A stretch of DNA of 64,000 nucleotides from Polymyxa betae (lineage: Eukaryota > Endomyxa > Phytomyxea > Plasmodiophorida > Plasmodiophoridae): NCBI GenBank assembly GCA_003693705.1, contig RBZT01000323.1, positions 1-64,000 on the forward strand, in the 5' to 3' direction. This document shows positions 33,853 through 46,565 of the stretch, in pieces. A program made the position numbers and the translations under genes. Numbering within the stretch: the stretch's first letter is position 1; each line of letters begins with the position of its first letter. The notes under the pieces are model-generated. The model did not search any database. It had not been told where the DNA came from and saw only the letters and a program-made list of their open reading frames with translations.

Positions 33853-34458
33853 TTATGCCCTTTTCTTCGGTGATTCCGCCCGCTGCGCTGAGAGCACAGC
33901 AAGCCCCAGCAGCGCCAACGACATGACAGTCGAAACGGTCACTGAGATTACAATGCTATGGAATGTTGTTCGATTATGGAGAATGGGGCCCAGAACGAAC
34001 ATGGAAGATGATAGCAGAGACGTCACCAAGCACATGACAGAATGAGAATGTCTTCGGTAGGAGGTCAAGCTGATGACGACCGCCAGAATGGTGAACAGAT
34101 GAGGGCTGGCTAGAAATGCAGATTCGAAAGCTTCCGGGTCGAATTCATAAGCACGAATCAGACGATACTGCTTGAAGCAGCTGGCGGAGACCGAGTCCAT
34201 TAAGGCCCAGAAGATGGCAAGCAAACGCGGGTTACGAGGCGACAGAATCACCACGCTTAAGAACAAGCCGAGAAGATCACAAAGCCTTGTCGTGACAATC
34301 GACGACGTTGGTAGCAAGGCGATGCGAACCAGCTGGGTGGCGAAGAAGGCGATGGAGCCGGAGAAGGCCAACCTCGGCGTCGACGGTTCGAAATGCTGAA
34401 GCACCAGATGCGGACCGACCGACAGAGCGGCACAGTTTAGGAAATGGAAAAACGTCAT
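33853..34458 (-). CDS. TMEM147: ER membrane protein TMEM147
   Basis: An uninterrupted frame of 201 residues. The start MTFFHFLNCAALSVGPHLVL matches the invariant MTLFHFGNC start of TMEM147, fixing the ATG at 34458. Later conserved blocks are LCDLLGLFLSV, AIFWALMDSVSASC and YEFDPEAFESAFLASPHLF. About six membrane helices are predicted. TMEM147 works with Nicalin and TMOD/NOMO-type partners at the ER translocon for multipass protein insertion. It is some 20 residues shorter than the human protein because of a missing segment after the third helix. The C-terminus PKKRA is a plausible ER-retention-like basic tail. Confidence 0.8.
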   Translation of the reverse strand: MTFFHFLNCAALSVGPHLVLQHFEPSTPRLAFSGSIAFFATQLVRIALLPTSSIVTTRLCDLLGLFLSVVILSPRNPRLLAIFWALMDSVSASCFKQYRLIRAYEFDPEAFESAFLASPHLFTILAVVISLTSYRRHSHSVMCLVTSLLSSSMFVLGPILHNRTTFHSIVISVTVSTVMSLALLGLAVLSAQRAESPKKRA

Positions 34459-34719
34459 TCGAATGTCGGGCTGTCTGGGAATGCTCTGAGAAGGTTTCAG
34501 AAGACAATCTGAGAAAACCGCCGACTTCCGTCTTCCGCTACGGCTACGCAGCGCCCAATAACAGAAGGCGCATTTGTAAAAAACAAACAAAAAACAAAAA
34601 AAATCTGATTGGACGCAGCCTCCTCCCTGCTGTTGAGACATTGTCCTGTTTCATTCTGTATTCGATGTGAGAGACAACTTTGGTGTATTTAAGCGAAATT
34701 AAATCGAAGCCTTTGGCCG

Positions 34720-35490
34720 TCATGTGGCGGGTTCATGCGATCGTTTTTTAGCAGGCGTTGTTGCGCTATTGAGCCAGCTGTAAGCATCTTCGAGCTGGTC
34801 GTCGCCAGGCCCAGATTCAAAGCTGATGATGATGAACGCATTCAGGTCTTTGACGCCGGCCTTATTATCGGCCAGAATTCGGGTGGCGATTTCATTCTTG
34901 GCCCCGCCTGGTACGCTGCCATAATAACTCTTTAATAGACGTTCTTTGACCATGATGACGATAGGCAGATCAGGATGTCTCTTATGGATGTTATCGAAGC
35001 ATAACATGATAAATCGTAGCAAAGAGGCGAGATTTGGAGCGTCCATCACTGATATGATGGCGGCCTTGACGCTTTCTTTCTGGGTCCTGACGATCCATTC
35101 GGCAATGGTATGCTGTTCGGCGCCTTTGCAATTGCTGGAAACTCGGGCTATGAAGACACGATTGATTTCGGATTTTCTTGGCACTTTCCTGGGCAAAAGG
35201 CTTCGAAGAAGATCGCGAACTCGAATGCAGGGCGATAATGTGAGCTTCGCCTCGGTCGTCGTCATGTATAGACCACCAATCGGGTCTGTTAGATCACCTT
35301 GCCTGAAATTCGTGCACAAGGCTGTTTGCATTTTGCCAAGATGATACAACGATCTGGAAGGTGAAAGCGTGTACTGCTCGAATACCAGCAGCTTCCCATC
35401 GTTTTGGTTCTGTATTTTCTGATTCAGATTCTTACGTAAACTGTGCCTTGCTCTACCAACGCTCTTGAACAGTTTCGTAAAACGCTCCAT
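34720..35490 (-). CDS. Unassigned protein, possibly with upstream exons
   Basis: An open frame of 256 residues from an ATG at 35490. It is soluble, with beta and helical segments such as YTLSPSRSLYHLGKMQTALC, VSSNCKGAEQHTIAEWIV and NAFIIISFESGPGDDQLED, and ends in KKRSHEPAT. I recognise no family. A frame at 35500-35736 on the same strand (ILVIKHFNKELRFNRQFRML...) looks coding and could be an earlier exon; an alternative 62-bp intron (GTAAGA near 35434 to the AG before YTLSPS) joins it in phase. Gene structure is therefore uncertain at the 5' end, though the 3' 220 residues look real. Confidence 0.45.
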   Translation of the reverse strand: MERFTKLFKSVGRARHSLRKNLNQKIQNQNDGKLLVFEQYTLSPSRSLYHLGKMQTALCTNFRQGDLTDPIGGLYMTTTEAKLTLSPCIRVRDLLRSLLPRKVPRKSEINRVFIARVSSNCKGAEQHTIAEWIVRTQKESVKAAIISVMDAPNLASLLRFIMLCFDNIHKRHPDLPIVIMVKERLLKSYYGSVPGGAKNEIATRILADNKAGVKDLNAFIIISFESGPGDDQLEDAYSWLNSATTPAKKRSHEPAT

Positions 35491-35736
35491 ACTCGCCGGC
35501 TACGAACTCGCTTGGTCGATATGCCTTGTTCGGCGTCTCGTCGTTTTGAAAGATGTGGTACTGGACTTGAGCGATGGTCCGATTGACTTTTCCGATTTCC
35601 GATTGGCCACAATTTTGGAAGAAATGATCCTTAGAAATTCCGCATCATAGTCACTGTTCGGTAGCATTCGAAATTGACGATTGAAGCGAAGTTCTTTGTT
35701 GAAATGTTTAATTACAAGAATCGTCACGGTTTGCAA

Positions 35737-36360
35737 ACGCTTTCCTGAAATTTGCCTGCGTTAGTATGGCTCTTCGCGAAATCCTCTCTCTTGAGGATTC
35801 TGCAATCTCTTCACGATAGACTGAATCGACGGGGTTCGAACATTATCAAAACATAATCAACAGGAGTCTACTGTATGAGCACATACCTACTTCCATTGTT
35901 TCAGAGCTGGCAGTATCCCACCCTGTTAGGAAATGACACGGTTGCTCGGCCCTTTCTGTACGACCACGATGACCTTCGAGAAGCTAAGAGAGGCTTGATC
36001 AGGGACTCGACCCAGGACCTTATCGGTTCAAGTTCCCCTACTGATGAATTATATAACATCCAAATTCGTACGCTGTTGTTCAAAAATTGGCATCGCTCCT
36101 GTAATAGGGCTGTGTTGAAGTCAGTGATCCCCATCTCGGTGTAGTCTTCTCGAAGTTTTCTCGGGCGTTTCCTGTTGTTGTTTGCATCGCAATCGGAATC
36201 GGTGCGGTTTGGATCAGCTCAGATGATAAGCAATGAAGTTGATAGAGAGAATCAATGAAGAATCAGAAACCAATCGGCTAACTGTCATGAAAAGTCATTC
36301 GATAGGGCGAATCGCATATTGAATCTCGGAACAAAGCGGCCCCAGCGTTCACTATTGCCG
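35737..36360. other. Intergenic, nothing certain
   Basis: Holds the divergent 5' sides of the unassigned gene (minus) and the PD-(D/E)XK-like gene (plus). Overlapping frames at 35875-36144 on both strands show no similarity. TTCAAGTTCC and TCGAGTCCC motifs near 36010-36040 recall tRNA T-arms, but no cloverleaf forms. Confidence 0.4.
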
Positions 36361-37302
36361 ATGCATCTTCAAGAGTTAGTTGCACTGCTGCCGGATGACG
36401 CCAGCGTCCAGCGTCATTTCGACCAGCCGGGTCCCGGCCAGAAAGTGCCCCCCTTCGTGATCGCCCGTCGTGTCACCAGCTCGGAGTTCGGCGCATTGCT
36501 CGATCTGATCGCCACGAGAGAAGAGCCGCCGATCTACTTGAAAGATCTCGACCTGGATGCTGACGGCACGTTACAGGTCAGCTTGATGCAGCCGATCGCG
36601 ATTCCTGAGATGGCGTCGATATGGCATGATTGTGTTAGTGAGGCGATCGTGGCACACATGAGAGAGGGACTTTGCCAGGCGGGTTTGTCACCCGATGCTC
36701 TCGTCCCGTTCGGCGGCGCCCGTTACCCGAGCGCCATCTGCGGCGTCCGAATGGCAACTGGTGTCCAGATTGGACGGAAACCGAATGGCAACAGGTTTGA
36801 TTGCATTTAGGTTCGTATCTATACGCTGACCTCAATCAGATTTGCAGGGATTGGCCGGAAAGCAATCGTGATCGTCATTCGGGAACGTTTCTGGTGGAGG
36901 TCGCATTCAGCGAGGATCCTCCTCATCTGAGACGGAAAATCGAGTCGACTTGGATGAATGCTAAAGGGGGCATCTTTCCGCTGCTGTTATTAAGCGTCGA
37001 CTTCGTCTGCTGCGGATCTGAGCAATCGTTGCTCGAAGAAGTGCCAATTTGCCTTCATGTCTGCCTCTACAGGCGCCGGATTCTAGACGGTGACGAAGGT
37101 CTCGAGATTCTTCAGAGCCTCCATGTCGGGCCAGATTCCGGTTGCACCAGCGCCGGGCTTCCAAATCCGCCTCCCTTTAAGGGAGCTCCTGTTTGGCCTG
37201 ACAAGCGCTCAACACGCCCAATGCACCGCCGTCTGCATTGACCTGTATCACATTATCCACACTCTGGAGCAGAAACGCAACTTGTTAAGGCATCGAATGT
37301 AA
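36361..37302 (+). CDS. Possible PD-(D/E)XK (Uma2-like) nuclease-fold protein
   Basis: Exons 36361-36794, 36848-36995 and 37087-37302 join in phase (introns 53 and 91 bp) into 265 residues. The first ATG is at 36361; the frame upstream opens only at TTG. The middle reads GNRDWPESNRDR...GTFLVEVAFSEDPPHLRRKI, which recalls the (P)D-x(n)-E-V-x-S...K core of Uma2/restriction-endonuclease-like proteins, with D in RDW and E in VEVA. The third exon (FRASMSGQIPVAPAPGFQIRL, LRELLFGL) matches nothing I know. Function is therefore tentative and catalysis is not shown. Confidence 0.45.
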
Positions 37303-37574
37303 TTTCCGATTCCTTCTAAGATCCTCTATTCCATCTATATAATTTTTCCTAATCGCCATTTTTGATTGAAAACAGATTATTAATGGAGGCGATAACTTGG
37401 AGAAAAAGCGAGCGCGAGTTTGATCGGAGCGACCCAGGACCAAAACTACAAGTTCTTGAGACAAATTGTCGAAGAACCAAAGGTAATTTCGGCAGCTGCA
37501 TGACAAGAGTTGAAGCCTAACTGCATAAAATATCGAATATGAATTGAAATATATATTTGGGTATGGTATTACAG

Positions 37575-39283
37575 TTAAGCTTTGGCAGCAGCACCGAAAC
37601 GACCTCGTGAGAGCTCATATGCATACAATTTTAGAACATTTGCTGCCTGCTGCAAGGCCAAGCGCTGTTTGGCTTTCGATATCCAATCCGAAGCCAGCGA
37701 ATACGCTAACCCATCATGGTCTAACGACTCCATCTCCTTGATAGCGTTTCCTAATTCCGATTGCGAAAGGAAATATTGAGAGCGGTGAATCTTGGAAATA
37801 TCGTCATTGCCATAGACGTACGAATCCCTGTTGATTAGCAGCATTGAGACCATTCGACCTAAAACGCACAGATCGTCAGCAAGATGGCGGCGGTAATGAT
37901 GCAAACTATCAGCCTGTACCAAGAGCATGACCAAATATTCCGGAATCTGGAGGAACAAGAGCCGCCTGTCGACAAGCCTTGGAAACCGTTTTGAAACGAT
38001 TCTTGATTTGATCGAATGTCATCACTGGAGCATCCGACTTTCTGCTTGGCAACTAACAAGTGCTTAATTGCAATATTCCGATTGAACATTCCAAGCCTTA
38101 CTGAACTTAATAAAACATCAACAGTCGGATCATCAGAAAAACGTCTCAAAGGCGCTAAATCCCGCTGAAAACATGCAGAGGCCTCCAAGGCAGTCTCAAG
38201 ACCGATGGCAGCAGTTGCTAGGGCATGGGCCTGTACGCCGAGAGCTTTAACTAAACAAACTACATTTTAACAAACGTCGTACCTTTTCTGATTCCTGCAG
38301 GCTGACCTCACAGTTCTTGATGATTCGATCTACTTGCTTCACCTGCGATTCGATAGCAGCCATCCTCTCCAGCCGGCTCTTCTTCTCAGCTTCGAATCTT
38401 TCTTCGAGCTCCTATTCAACGTTCAGCAACGTGATTTTTGAAAAAAACGTTCAAAACGACCTGTCGTTTGGCAATTAATTCGGCCTCGTATTTCGACTGA
38501 ATCTCCTTTTGCTTGGATTCGAGTTGCTCTTCTAAACGCTTTTCGATGCGTTGGTCGAGATTGGCATTGAACTCTTCGCGAAGTTCGTCTTCTCTTTCCT
38601 GAGCCTGCAGAACGGTCACATCTTGAGAATATGTTCGACAGGAAAGTTCACCAACAATGACGTGCATAAGGGCTCGGAATTGATCGGATTTCAGCAGTTC
38701 CAGAGACACATTGGGCGTCCCGTTGAATTGGGGACTTTCCTCTAAATCTTCTAAAGGAACATCCGGCTGACGAGCGAGTCTACAAAATATCGTTATTTCT
38801 AGCAAAAAAAATCCAAAACCTTCAACAGAACTCGAAATCGTCTTTCGCTTCGTTTTTGGCTTTCTGAGCGCCATCGCTGGGCATGACCAATGAATGGAAA
38901 CGCGCTTTTAAATCCTGGTTTTAACTCAGCATATTACGGTAATCAATTCTTATTTTGTAGACCTCAATAATTTCTGTGGGAATGTTGGAATGAACCAATT
39001 GACGAAAATCATCGTTGAAATGGTACGCTGCGACAGCAGATCCGCTTGCAATCAAAGGCACACCTGTCACTACCAAAAACGTCCTTAAAAACGACCGCCT
39101 CTTGGTGCCTTCAGGTCGGATTAGCTAGCGATTACAAATAGCCTGCGATCCGCAACCTGTGGACGCCGCTTCCGGGACAGCCGTCTTGGGCGTCGACTCA
39201 GTTGGGGTTTTTGGGGTAGAGTTTGTCGTTGCCTTAGAAAAACGCCGGATTGGCTGAAGGCGACACCGACAACGAACCAACAT
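37575..39283 (-). CDS. MIC60: MICOS subunit MIC60 (mitofilin)
   Basis: Mitofilin organises crista junctions in the mitochondrial inner membrane. The model starts at 39283 with a basic presequence (MLVRCRCRLQPIRRFSKA), then a Thr/Pro-rich stretch. An exon around 38960-39110 encodes a membrane segment, TFLVVTGVPLIASGSAVAAY, and HSNIPTEIIEVY. Coiled-coil exons follow (38400-38760, with EELREEFNANLDQRIEKRLE and ESKQKEIQSKYEAELIAKRQ). The C-terminal mitofilin signature is LASDWISKAKQRLALQQAANVL just before the stop. There are at least five short introns; joins in the middle (37960-38400) are approximate. Order and length are typical of MIC60. Confidence 0.8.
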
Positions 39284-39505
39284 ATTCGATACGAGAAATG
39301 AAGGTCGTTAAGGTAAGAATCACCTTCAAAACTGAATATTTTCATACGGTGTCGCACTTTTTTAAAATCTTACAATTAAGGCGCACTTTTTTTACTGTTT
39401 TTTTAAACAGCTACAGTACTTGTTTTGAAAAGCTCTTATTATAATCAAGCCTTCTTTGTAACCCCTATCGGCGATTGCTCAAAAGTTCTCGAATAGAATG
39501 TGTCG

Positions 39506-41209
39506 TTATTTCCATATTTTTATTGTGTTATCTGCGGAACACGACGCCAATATCAGCTTTTCTCGATGGAACGACACCGAATAGACCCGATCGCGATGCC
39601 CTTCCAGGTTTCTGCCAGCGATCTTCGACTGGGCCGTCAAACGAGTGGCACCAACATCGAAAAGGTAGACACCAGAATCCGCGCTTCCAGCAGCAACTAA
39701 AAAGCTATTTGATGAACGGCCACCCAGAAGCTGGTCGTCTTCAGGCTGGTAAAACAACAGAATAAGTTTAATACGGATTTGAACGTTGCTGAGTTTACGC
39801 TATCGTCTGATTGGTCAGTGTTGATGTAAATCGAGCTCCGAATGGGCCAATTCCGAGTCTTATGCCCGATCAGCTCGTAGATAATGCCCATCGAAGGCCA
39901 ATCGTACAGCCGAATAATATTATCGAAACTGTTCACAGACAGGACTTCGCCATTGGAGGCAATGTGAGAGACCGGCGAGTTCGAAACGGTAATTGTTGAT
40001 GAGCATTGCCCTTTGGCCGTACTCCAGCACTTCAGATTGCCATTATGATCACCACTTAGAATCTGTTCACAAGCTAAAGAGAGCGTAGTAATGAATCAAA
40101 CTAACAGAGAAGTGATGTCGGACCAGAAAATAATCGTTGAATGCAGAAAACTCGAATGTGTTTGCTAAAATGAACCTGTTTGTCATCAGGCAAGCAGACG
40201 ATCGTGTTGACCATGACGTCGTTCATGATTTGGCAGATCGGACTGGATCCAGAACGCGTATCGAATCCCGATATCGTTCCTTGAGAAGTGGCGACAAAGA
40301 ACGTGGCGCCGCTCGAGCACGAAACGGATTGAATGGCTCCTGGGACATTAACGACCAGAGAGACAGTCTTAGAAAAAGTATCCCATACATTAGCCTGCAA
40401 TCTTGATTATACATTTACAGCTTATTTCGCAGGGAAGAGCAATTAAAGTAAATGTTAAGCAAATCAAAAATCAATAAGCCTGCAAATGTCTGAAATCGAT
40501 AGCTATAACGAAATAAAATGCAAAAATTATAGGCTATTAGCAAACTTGAAAGTTGCAGAATAAATTATTTACAGAGCCATCAAAGGAGCCAGTGACGATC
40601 TTGGAGTTATCGTTTCCCATCCAGCACAGACTCGACATATTCCGCTGTGCATCGGATAGAACGACGGGTTCATTAGGTCGGATCAGACGAGACGATTCCA
40701 GGTCCCAGAACCGACACGAACCATCAAACGACCCGCTGGCAAGCACGCTTCCCGATGGACTAAAACACAGATTACAGAAGCGATGGCAAGAGAGGATCGA
40801 CCGACCTCCATGCGATATCGTAGACAGCACCGCCATGACCTTTCAGAGTCGATTTACAAGTTAATTGGGTAGCGGCGCCCTGCTTATGAAGGAACGATTC
40901 GTCGTTCATATTGCTGTCTCGATCCGAGTTTGCAGCCGACACAGCTGCCAGCGCCTGGCCGACATCGAAAGGCGCCAGCGGCTGCCTCATCGACGAAATC
41001 AATCGAGCTTGCTCGAAGTTCAAATCATAGACGGTCTGGCATCAGATTGGGTGAGACACGAAGGTCGCCGGCGGAGGCATTACACGCTTCAGATCGCGGT
41101 TCTCTCTCTCGAGATTGTCGATCTGGGCCTTGAGCTTCTTGATGGTGGCCTGCGCCAGCTCCAGCGATCGACTAAGAGACGGCCCACATGCTGTTGTCGA
41201 CGTTTGCAT
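39506..41209 (-). CDS. WD40-repeat protein resembling U5 snRNP 40-kDa subunit
   Basis: A start at 41209 gives an N-terminal coiled coil (SLELAQATIKKLKAQIDNLE). Then come about seven WD40 blades over several exons: LKGHGGAVYDIAWR, SPSGSVLASGSFDGSCRFWD, NSKIVTGSFDGSV, QGTISGFDTRSG, NEVLS-type VNSFDNIIRLYDW, FLVAAGSADSGVYLFDV and finally HRDRVYSVSFHREKL with CSADNTIKIWK at the stop. The order of a degenerate fifth-to-sixth blade and the AAGSAD.VY blade resembles U5-40K (SNRNP40), a spliceosome component, but the N-terminal coil is not typical. It could be another generic WD40 adaptor. Confidence 0.6.
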
Positions 41210-41510
41210 AAGTGCGACCAAGACAGAGACACAAAGCCCTATAAGAGACCGCCCTTACATTTTCTATCTGTCTGTTTAAAGGCAGCTTAAAACATCATAT
41301 CACATCCCTCATGTAACATTACATTTCGGGACCCAGTTCTAACAACCTGCGCCATTTTCAACAAAAAAAATCGCTATAACCGCATTATTCAAGGGAGACA
41401 ATCTGCAGCGATGGGATAACGTTTTATAGATTTGCTAAAGCCAATTTGATCTGAGATTCTAGAGAGAAGAAAGCAGAGCGATTCTGGAGGAGATGGTGAG
41501 GTTTATATGA

Positions 41511-42053
<543 letters not shown>

Positions 42054-44197
42054 ATAAACCCATCCGGATTCCGCTTTTAATGAGATCTTGTCTGGTTTTT
42101 GTAGCAGGGCTGATATGCAATCGAGGATTCATTGGTTGCTCTTTGAGGAGATTGCTCTCGGCCTATTGTATCTTCTTTCTTGCCATATCCGTTATAATTG
42201 TCGCAATTTTTCGATGCCTGTTGATTCTTCATGATGTCTCTGCGAATTGTATTTGCTTGAGCTATGAAACTGCTTTTCTTAGCATTAGTAGCCGATGATT
42301 GATCTCGGGTCTGCCTCCCTACTGATTGTTGGGGTTGTTTCGCTTGTTCTCTATCGCTGTATATTACTTTATTTCAGAGAGCCACCGATTCAGTTCGGCT
42401 CTGTCGTTATGCTTATTCCAAACTGCTCATTATAAGCCTGATTTGATGGAATATCTGATTAGCTGATCAATGTCCGAACATTTGGGTTTCGTTGTCAGGA
42501 TTGTAATTCTGGAATATCTTTTAGCTGGCGATATTTCTCTGCTGCATCTTGCTCTAGCTTCGATGCCCTCTTCTGGAACGCGTCTCGACTCTCGATGCTG
42601 TTCTCCTGTTATCCATTAAGTGACTATATATTGTGCACGCGAATACGCATCGTGTAATTTTCACCATATTGTGGCATAATTTCAATTGAGTGCCTTGTTG
42701 AATCTTTCAAATCACCAATCCTGCTTCTTTCTGGAATCTGTTTCAGATAACTGCGGTTTAACTGATTCAACGTTGCAGTCTGGGTATCGAAGGTTTTCCA
42801 CTTCCAAAGAATTCGATTATTTGTTCAGCTTATCGGGCAATTATTGCCCAAGGTTTTTTAGTTGGGTCATGAATGGGAACATCCAGAATTTCCTATCGTC
42901 GTACTGGATCACATTTCCTTGCCATTAATCAACATCGGACTGCGTACGTTGATTTTCCAAATGGCTCTGAAATTTACATCAAAATGCAACTCTTTTGCAT
43001 TGTGATTCGAGAAGCTGAGAATATAGGCATGATACGACTGTGGCGCCTCGATGAATGCTGCATGGGATATTCTTGCCAAAACTATGCAGACTGTCAGGTC
43101 AGGCATTGTCCTTGTACATGTCTCTGCATTCGTAGTCTTTCTGGGTCATTGGCATCAGAACCTAAATTTCTGTCATCTCGTTTGCCTTATTCGTCTACGT
43201 CCTTGAATCCCGATTACTTGCTTAATTTTCACGAGTGTCTGTTTTCTCTGCATCAATCTTTGCAAAGATATTCGCCCGATTCTTCTGAATCTAAATTTAA
43301 ATAAAAAAGGACATGCCAATCGTTTTCCTTCTGATGATCTCTTTATCGCCCTGGATACCTCTTGTACCATGGGAGATCCGGCAGAATTTTCGGTCAGAGA
43401 TTAACGAAATGATTGTCAGCAACGAGTAACGAACAATTCCAAATGAGAAGAGAGCAAAGAGTGCATTAATCCAGTTCCTTTGGCTACTTGGCCGGAAAGG
43501 CGGTTGTGGAATTTTGGCTATCCGCTGGCTATGGATCTCGATACAGCACCGAGCGTCGTAATATTTTCGCTTCCACACTTCTTAGATCTGGCTTCCTTAC
43601 TACGATATGTGTGTAGACCATAGGCATCTTAATATCTTTGAGATGTCAATCCCTATTGCATGATAATCGAGAAAACACTAGAAAGCATGTTAATGCGTTT
43701 CGTCGACCCTTCCGACAGCTTCTTGATTTATGAGCGAATTCGTACTGTAACAACTCAGATTGCATCAACTCAACACCAAAAGCATTCCAGTTTCGTTCTA
43801 AAAAATGTTTGGCTACGATGCGGCGAAACGAGACGTTTCTGTTGCGGCGGCAGAAGCTCTAACGAGCCGCTTTTTTGGCACTTGAATCCAAAGTAATGAT
43901 ATGGACGAGATGTTTAACATCGGTGCTGCTATTTGGCAATAGCTCTATCGACCGCTTGCTCTCGCCTGACAACTGAACTCAATGCTTAACAAAATGGCGC
44001 TTAATGACACATCGTTACGAAAATTAAGGGAGAGGCAGTGGGCTGCCCCAACGAAGGTCGATCGAGCCCAGGACGGCCCCATCGGCCCAAAGACCCCAAG
44101 TGATACTGACATGACAGCCAGTTAGGGGAGGTGAGGCACCCCTGCCTACAATGACCTGTTCCAGAGCAACTTCAACATTCGCCTAAATGGCTTGTAG
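42054..44197. other. Unresolved region, possible fragmentary or many-intron gene
   Basis: Several plus-strand segments look coding but could not be joined: 42686-42925 (Ser/Phe-rich), 42873-43304, the stretch near 43310-43400 encoding DDLFIALDTSCTMGDPAEFS, 43660-43893 (MIIEKTLESMLMRFVDPSDS) and a short end encoding FGYDAAKRDVSVAAAEALTS at about 43808-43891. They may be exons of one rapidly evolving gene, or relics. No family is recognised. The right end (43900-44197) shows nothing. Confidence 0.35.
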
Positions 44198-46442
44198 ATG
44201 AAGCTGCGGAGCTGCCGACACCGATTGTCGCGATTGATCCGGGTTCCCTCGTACTTCATCTCGGCATCGCTCCCATCGCTGAAGAGCCGTGGTAGGCTCT
44301 TCAACTCAATGCTATCTGGTCCCCTGATTCCAAGCCAGAGCTCGGGCCTTCGTCATTGCTCTTCCATGAATGGAATGTCATCGGATGAGAGAAGCAGCCT
44401 ATGCGGGCTGCAAGTCGTTAGAGAGACTGCTGAGAATGCATTAAATGCTCTGTATCAGACGCAATCGAAAATCGAACTCTCACGGCGTAAATCCTCAAGA
44501 GTTATGCTGCATTCAGAAGTAGAAAAAGCAACCGAATCTCTTGAAAAATGCTATCAAAGAATTACCCAGGTCCAAGCACAAATGTTTGCAGAGAATCCGA
44601 TTGCAACCCAGAAGATTAAATACGTTTATCATTGGACCTTATCACAGCACAATGAATTCGAGACAACTGTCGCAATGGACGATTTCAAATCCGTTGCTGT
44701 TTTTCACCAATTCATAACGGATCCTAAACCTGAGCGAAATTACAACGCTTTTGGATTTCTGCTCCCGCATATCAACCAAGGCTTCGCTGCGGTTCGAGCT
44801 ATAATCAACGCAGGCGATAATCGCAGCCATATATGGACGTCGATGCGATTAAATCAGCTCCTTGTCGAATGCAACAAAATCGAAGTTCTCGTCGATCTAA
44901 TTCCAGCTGCCCTTGCTACTCCTACCAATAGCGTGGCTTCTCCAACACAATTTCTTCTAGATGCTGTCGAAACTCCAACCGATCCCGAAAGCTTATCACG
45001 AAACCTAGCTACATTTGCTTCACGACTTGAAAAGGTCAAGTGCATGGCGAAGGATGCGATTCAGCATTCGAACGGCTTGCTGCAACAGATTAAATTAGCA
45101 ACGAGCGGTATATATTATTGCGCTAATCCAGATCAAGCACGTCATGAGTATTGCTGTTTTTTTCTTAGAAAAAAAACAATTCTCACTAAATCTGATTGTT
45201 GCAGGGCGAACCTGGTGGGTGTTGATCCTGATATTCGCATGATCAAGTTCATGTGGAACCTCACAGAACACGCAGCTGGCCGAGCACTGTACAAAGTGAC
45301 TTTCCCCAAGATCGCCCAGCACGAAACCTTCTATATTTTACCATCAGACATTGAGGCTGATGAACAAGCTCCAAATCAGCCTCCTGTTAAAGTCAGATAT
45401 TTATCGTCCAAGTAAGGCTTGCAAATCGGCTCATCCAGTTCATTTAAACTCGATCAGGCGTTCAGATCGAGTGGTCAAGAATATTGAAGCTATACGCCTG
45501 CGCCAGCAGCCATCGGGATGCCAGGTTTTTCTTAGATCTCCAGGGTGTTTGCGCTTCCAGTCAACTGCTTCGCAGGAAGACGACTTTCATGGTCAATTGG
45601 AGCCATTAATTCTGCATTTTCATGGGGGCGGATTCGTCGCTCAATCGTCTTACTCGCATCAAACATATTCGAGGCAGTGGGTTAATGGAACCAATGTCGC
45701 CGTCCTTTCAGTCGATTATCGGCTGGCGCCTGAATCGCAGTATCCAGCCCCTATAGACGACGCTTGGCTCGTATACAGATGGTGCCTACAACATGGACCT
45801 CGCGTTCTGGGAATCGATCCAACGCGAATCGTCGTAGCGGGAGATTCTGCGGGAGGAAGTATCGCTGCCTCTCTGGTGATCAAAGCGCTAGCGAACGGAG
45901 TTCAGCCACCATCTGGGCTTTGTATGGCCTATCCCTGTCTGTGTTTAAGCGCTGATGTATTTTATCCATCATCCCTATCCTGCCTGGAGGAAGTTATGAT
46001 CCCATACGGTTTCCTCCTAGGTAGCAACTTGCATTGTAAGACTGAAAACAGACTCTTAATTGTTTTACAGCTTGTATGAAGGCGTATGTTCCTACTAACG
46101 GCGACCCTTTACACGACCCAGAATTAAGCCCAGCAGTAGTCTCCGACGACATTCTCAAGCGATTTCCAGCCGTCAAAATTATGGTGGGTGCGCGAGATCC
46201 TCTGCTAGATCAAAGCCTGGAATTCGCTCAGCGTCTTTATCTATTGAGCAAAGACATTCAGCTGGTCATCTATTCCGGATTTGGACACGGATTCCTGTCG
46301 TTCGATAATCCCGGTGAGAATGGCAAACTTACCTGATAATTGAATGGTCTGACGTCATCATCCAGTGGTGGGCGTACCCGAATCGCATTCATGCGTTTTG
46401 AAATCGATCGAGTGGCTTCAGCAGCTGACCAGGATGCAGTAG
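44198..46442 (+). CDS. LIPE: Hormone-sensitive lipase family (LIPE)
   Basis: The N-terminal 340 residues are helical and resemble the HSL-specific domain (NEFETTV...FGFLLPHINQGFAAVRAII; FMWNLTEHAAGRALYKV). The C-terminal alpha/beta-hydrolase has oxyanion motif HFHGGGF, nucleophile elbow GDSAGGS, acid in GARDPLLDQ and histidine in GFGHGF. Exon 1 ends near 45411; introns lie at about 45150-45206 (poly-T tract, TTGCAG), 45412-45457, 46019-46072 and 46311-46369. The last exon ends in IEWLQQLTRMQ. HSL enzymes hydrolyse acylglycerols and sterol esters at lipid droplets. Animal-type phosphorylation loops are not visible. Confidence 0.85.
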
Positions 46443-46565
46443 GGGTGGCCCATTGACAATCAGTCCTTCGTTAATATAGTTTGATATTTATTGGTTCCGA
46501 ATCGGAGTTTAACTAACTGTCGCGTATTCATCCGAATTCTGCTGAGCATCACTATAGTCGGCGCT

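Noticed and set aside
35940-36070. Possible tRNA (TTCAAGTTCC and TCGAGTCCC motifs)
   Set aside because: Neither strand gives matching T-stem or acceptor stem, and no A-box lies at the right distance.
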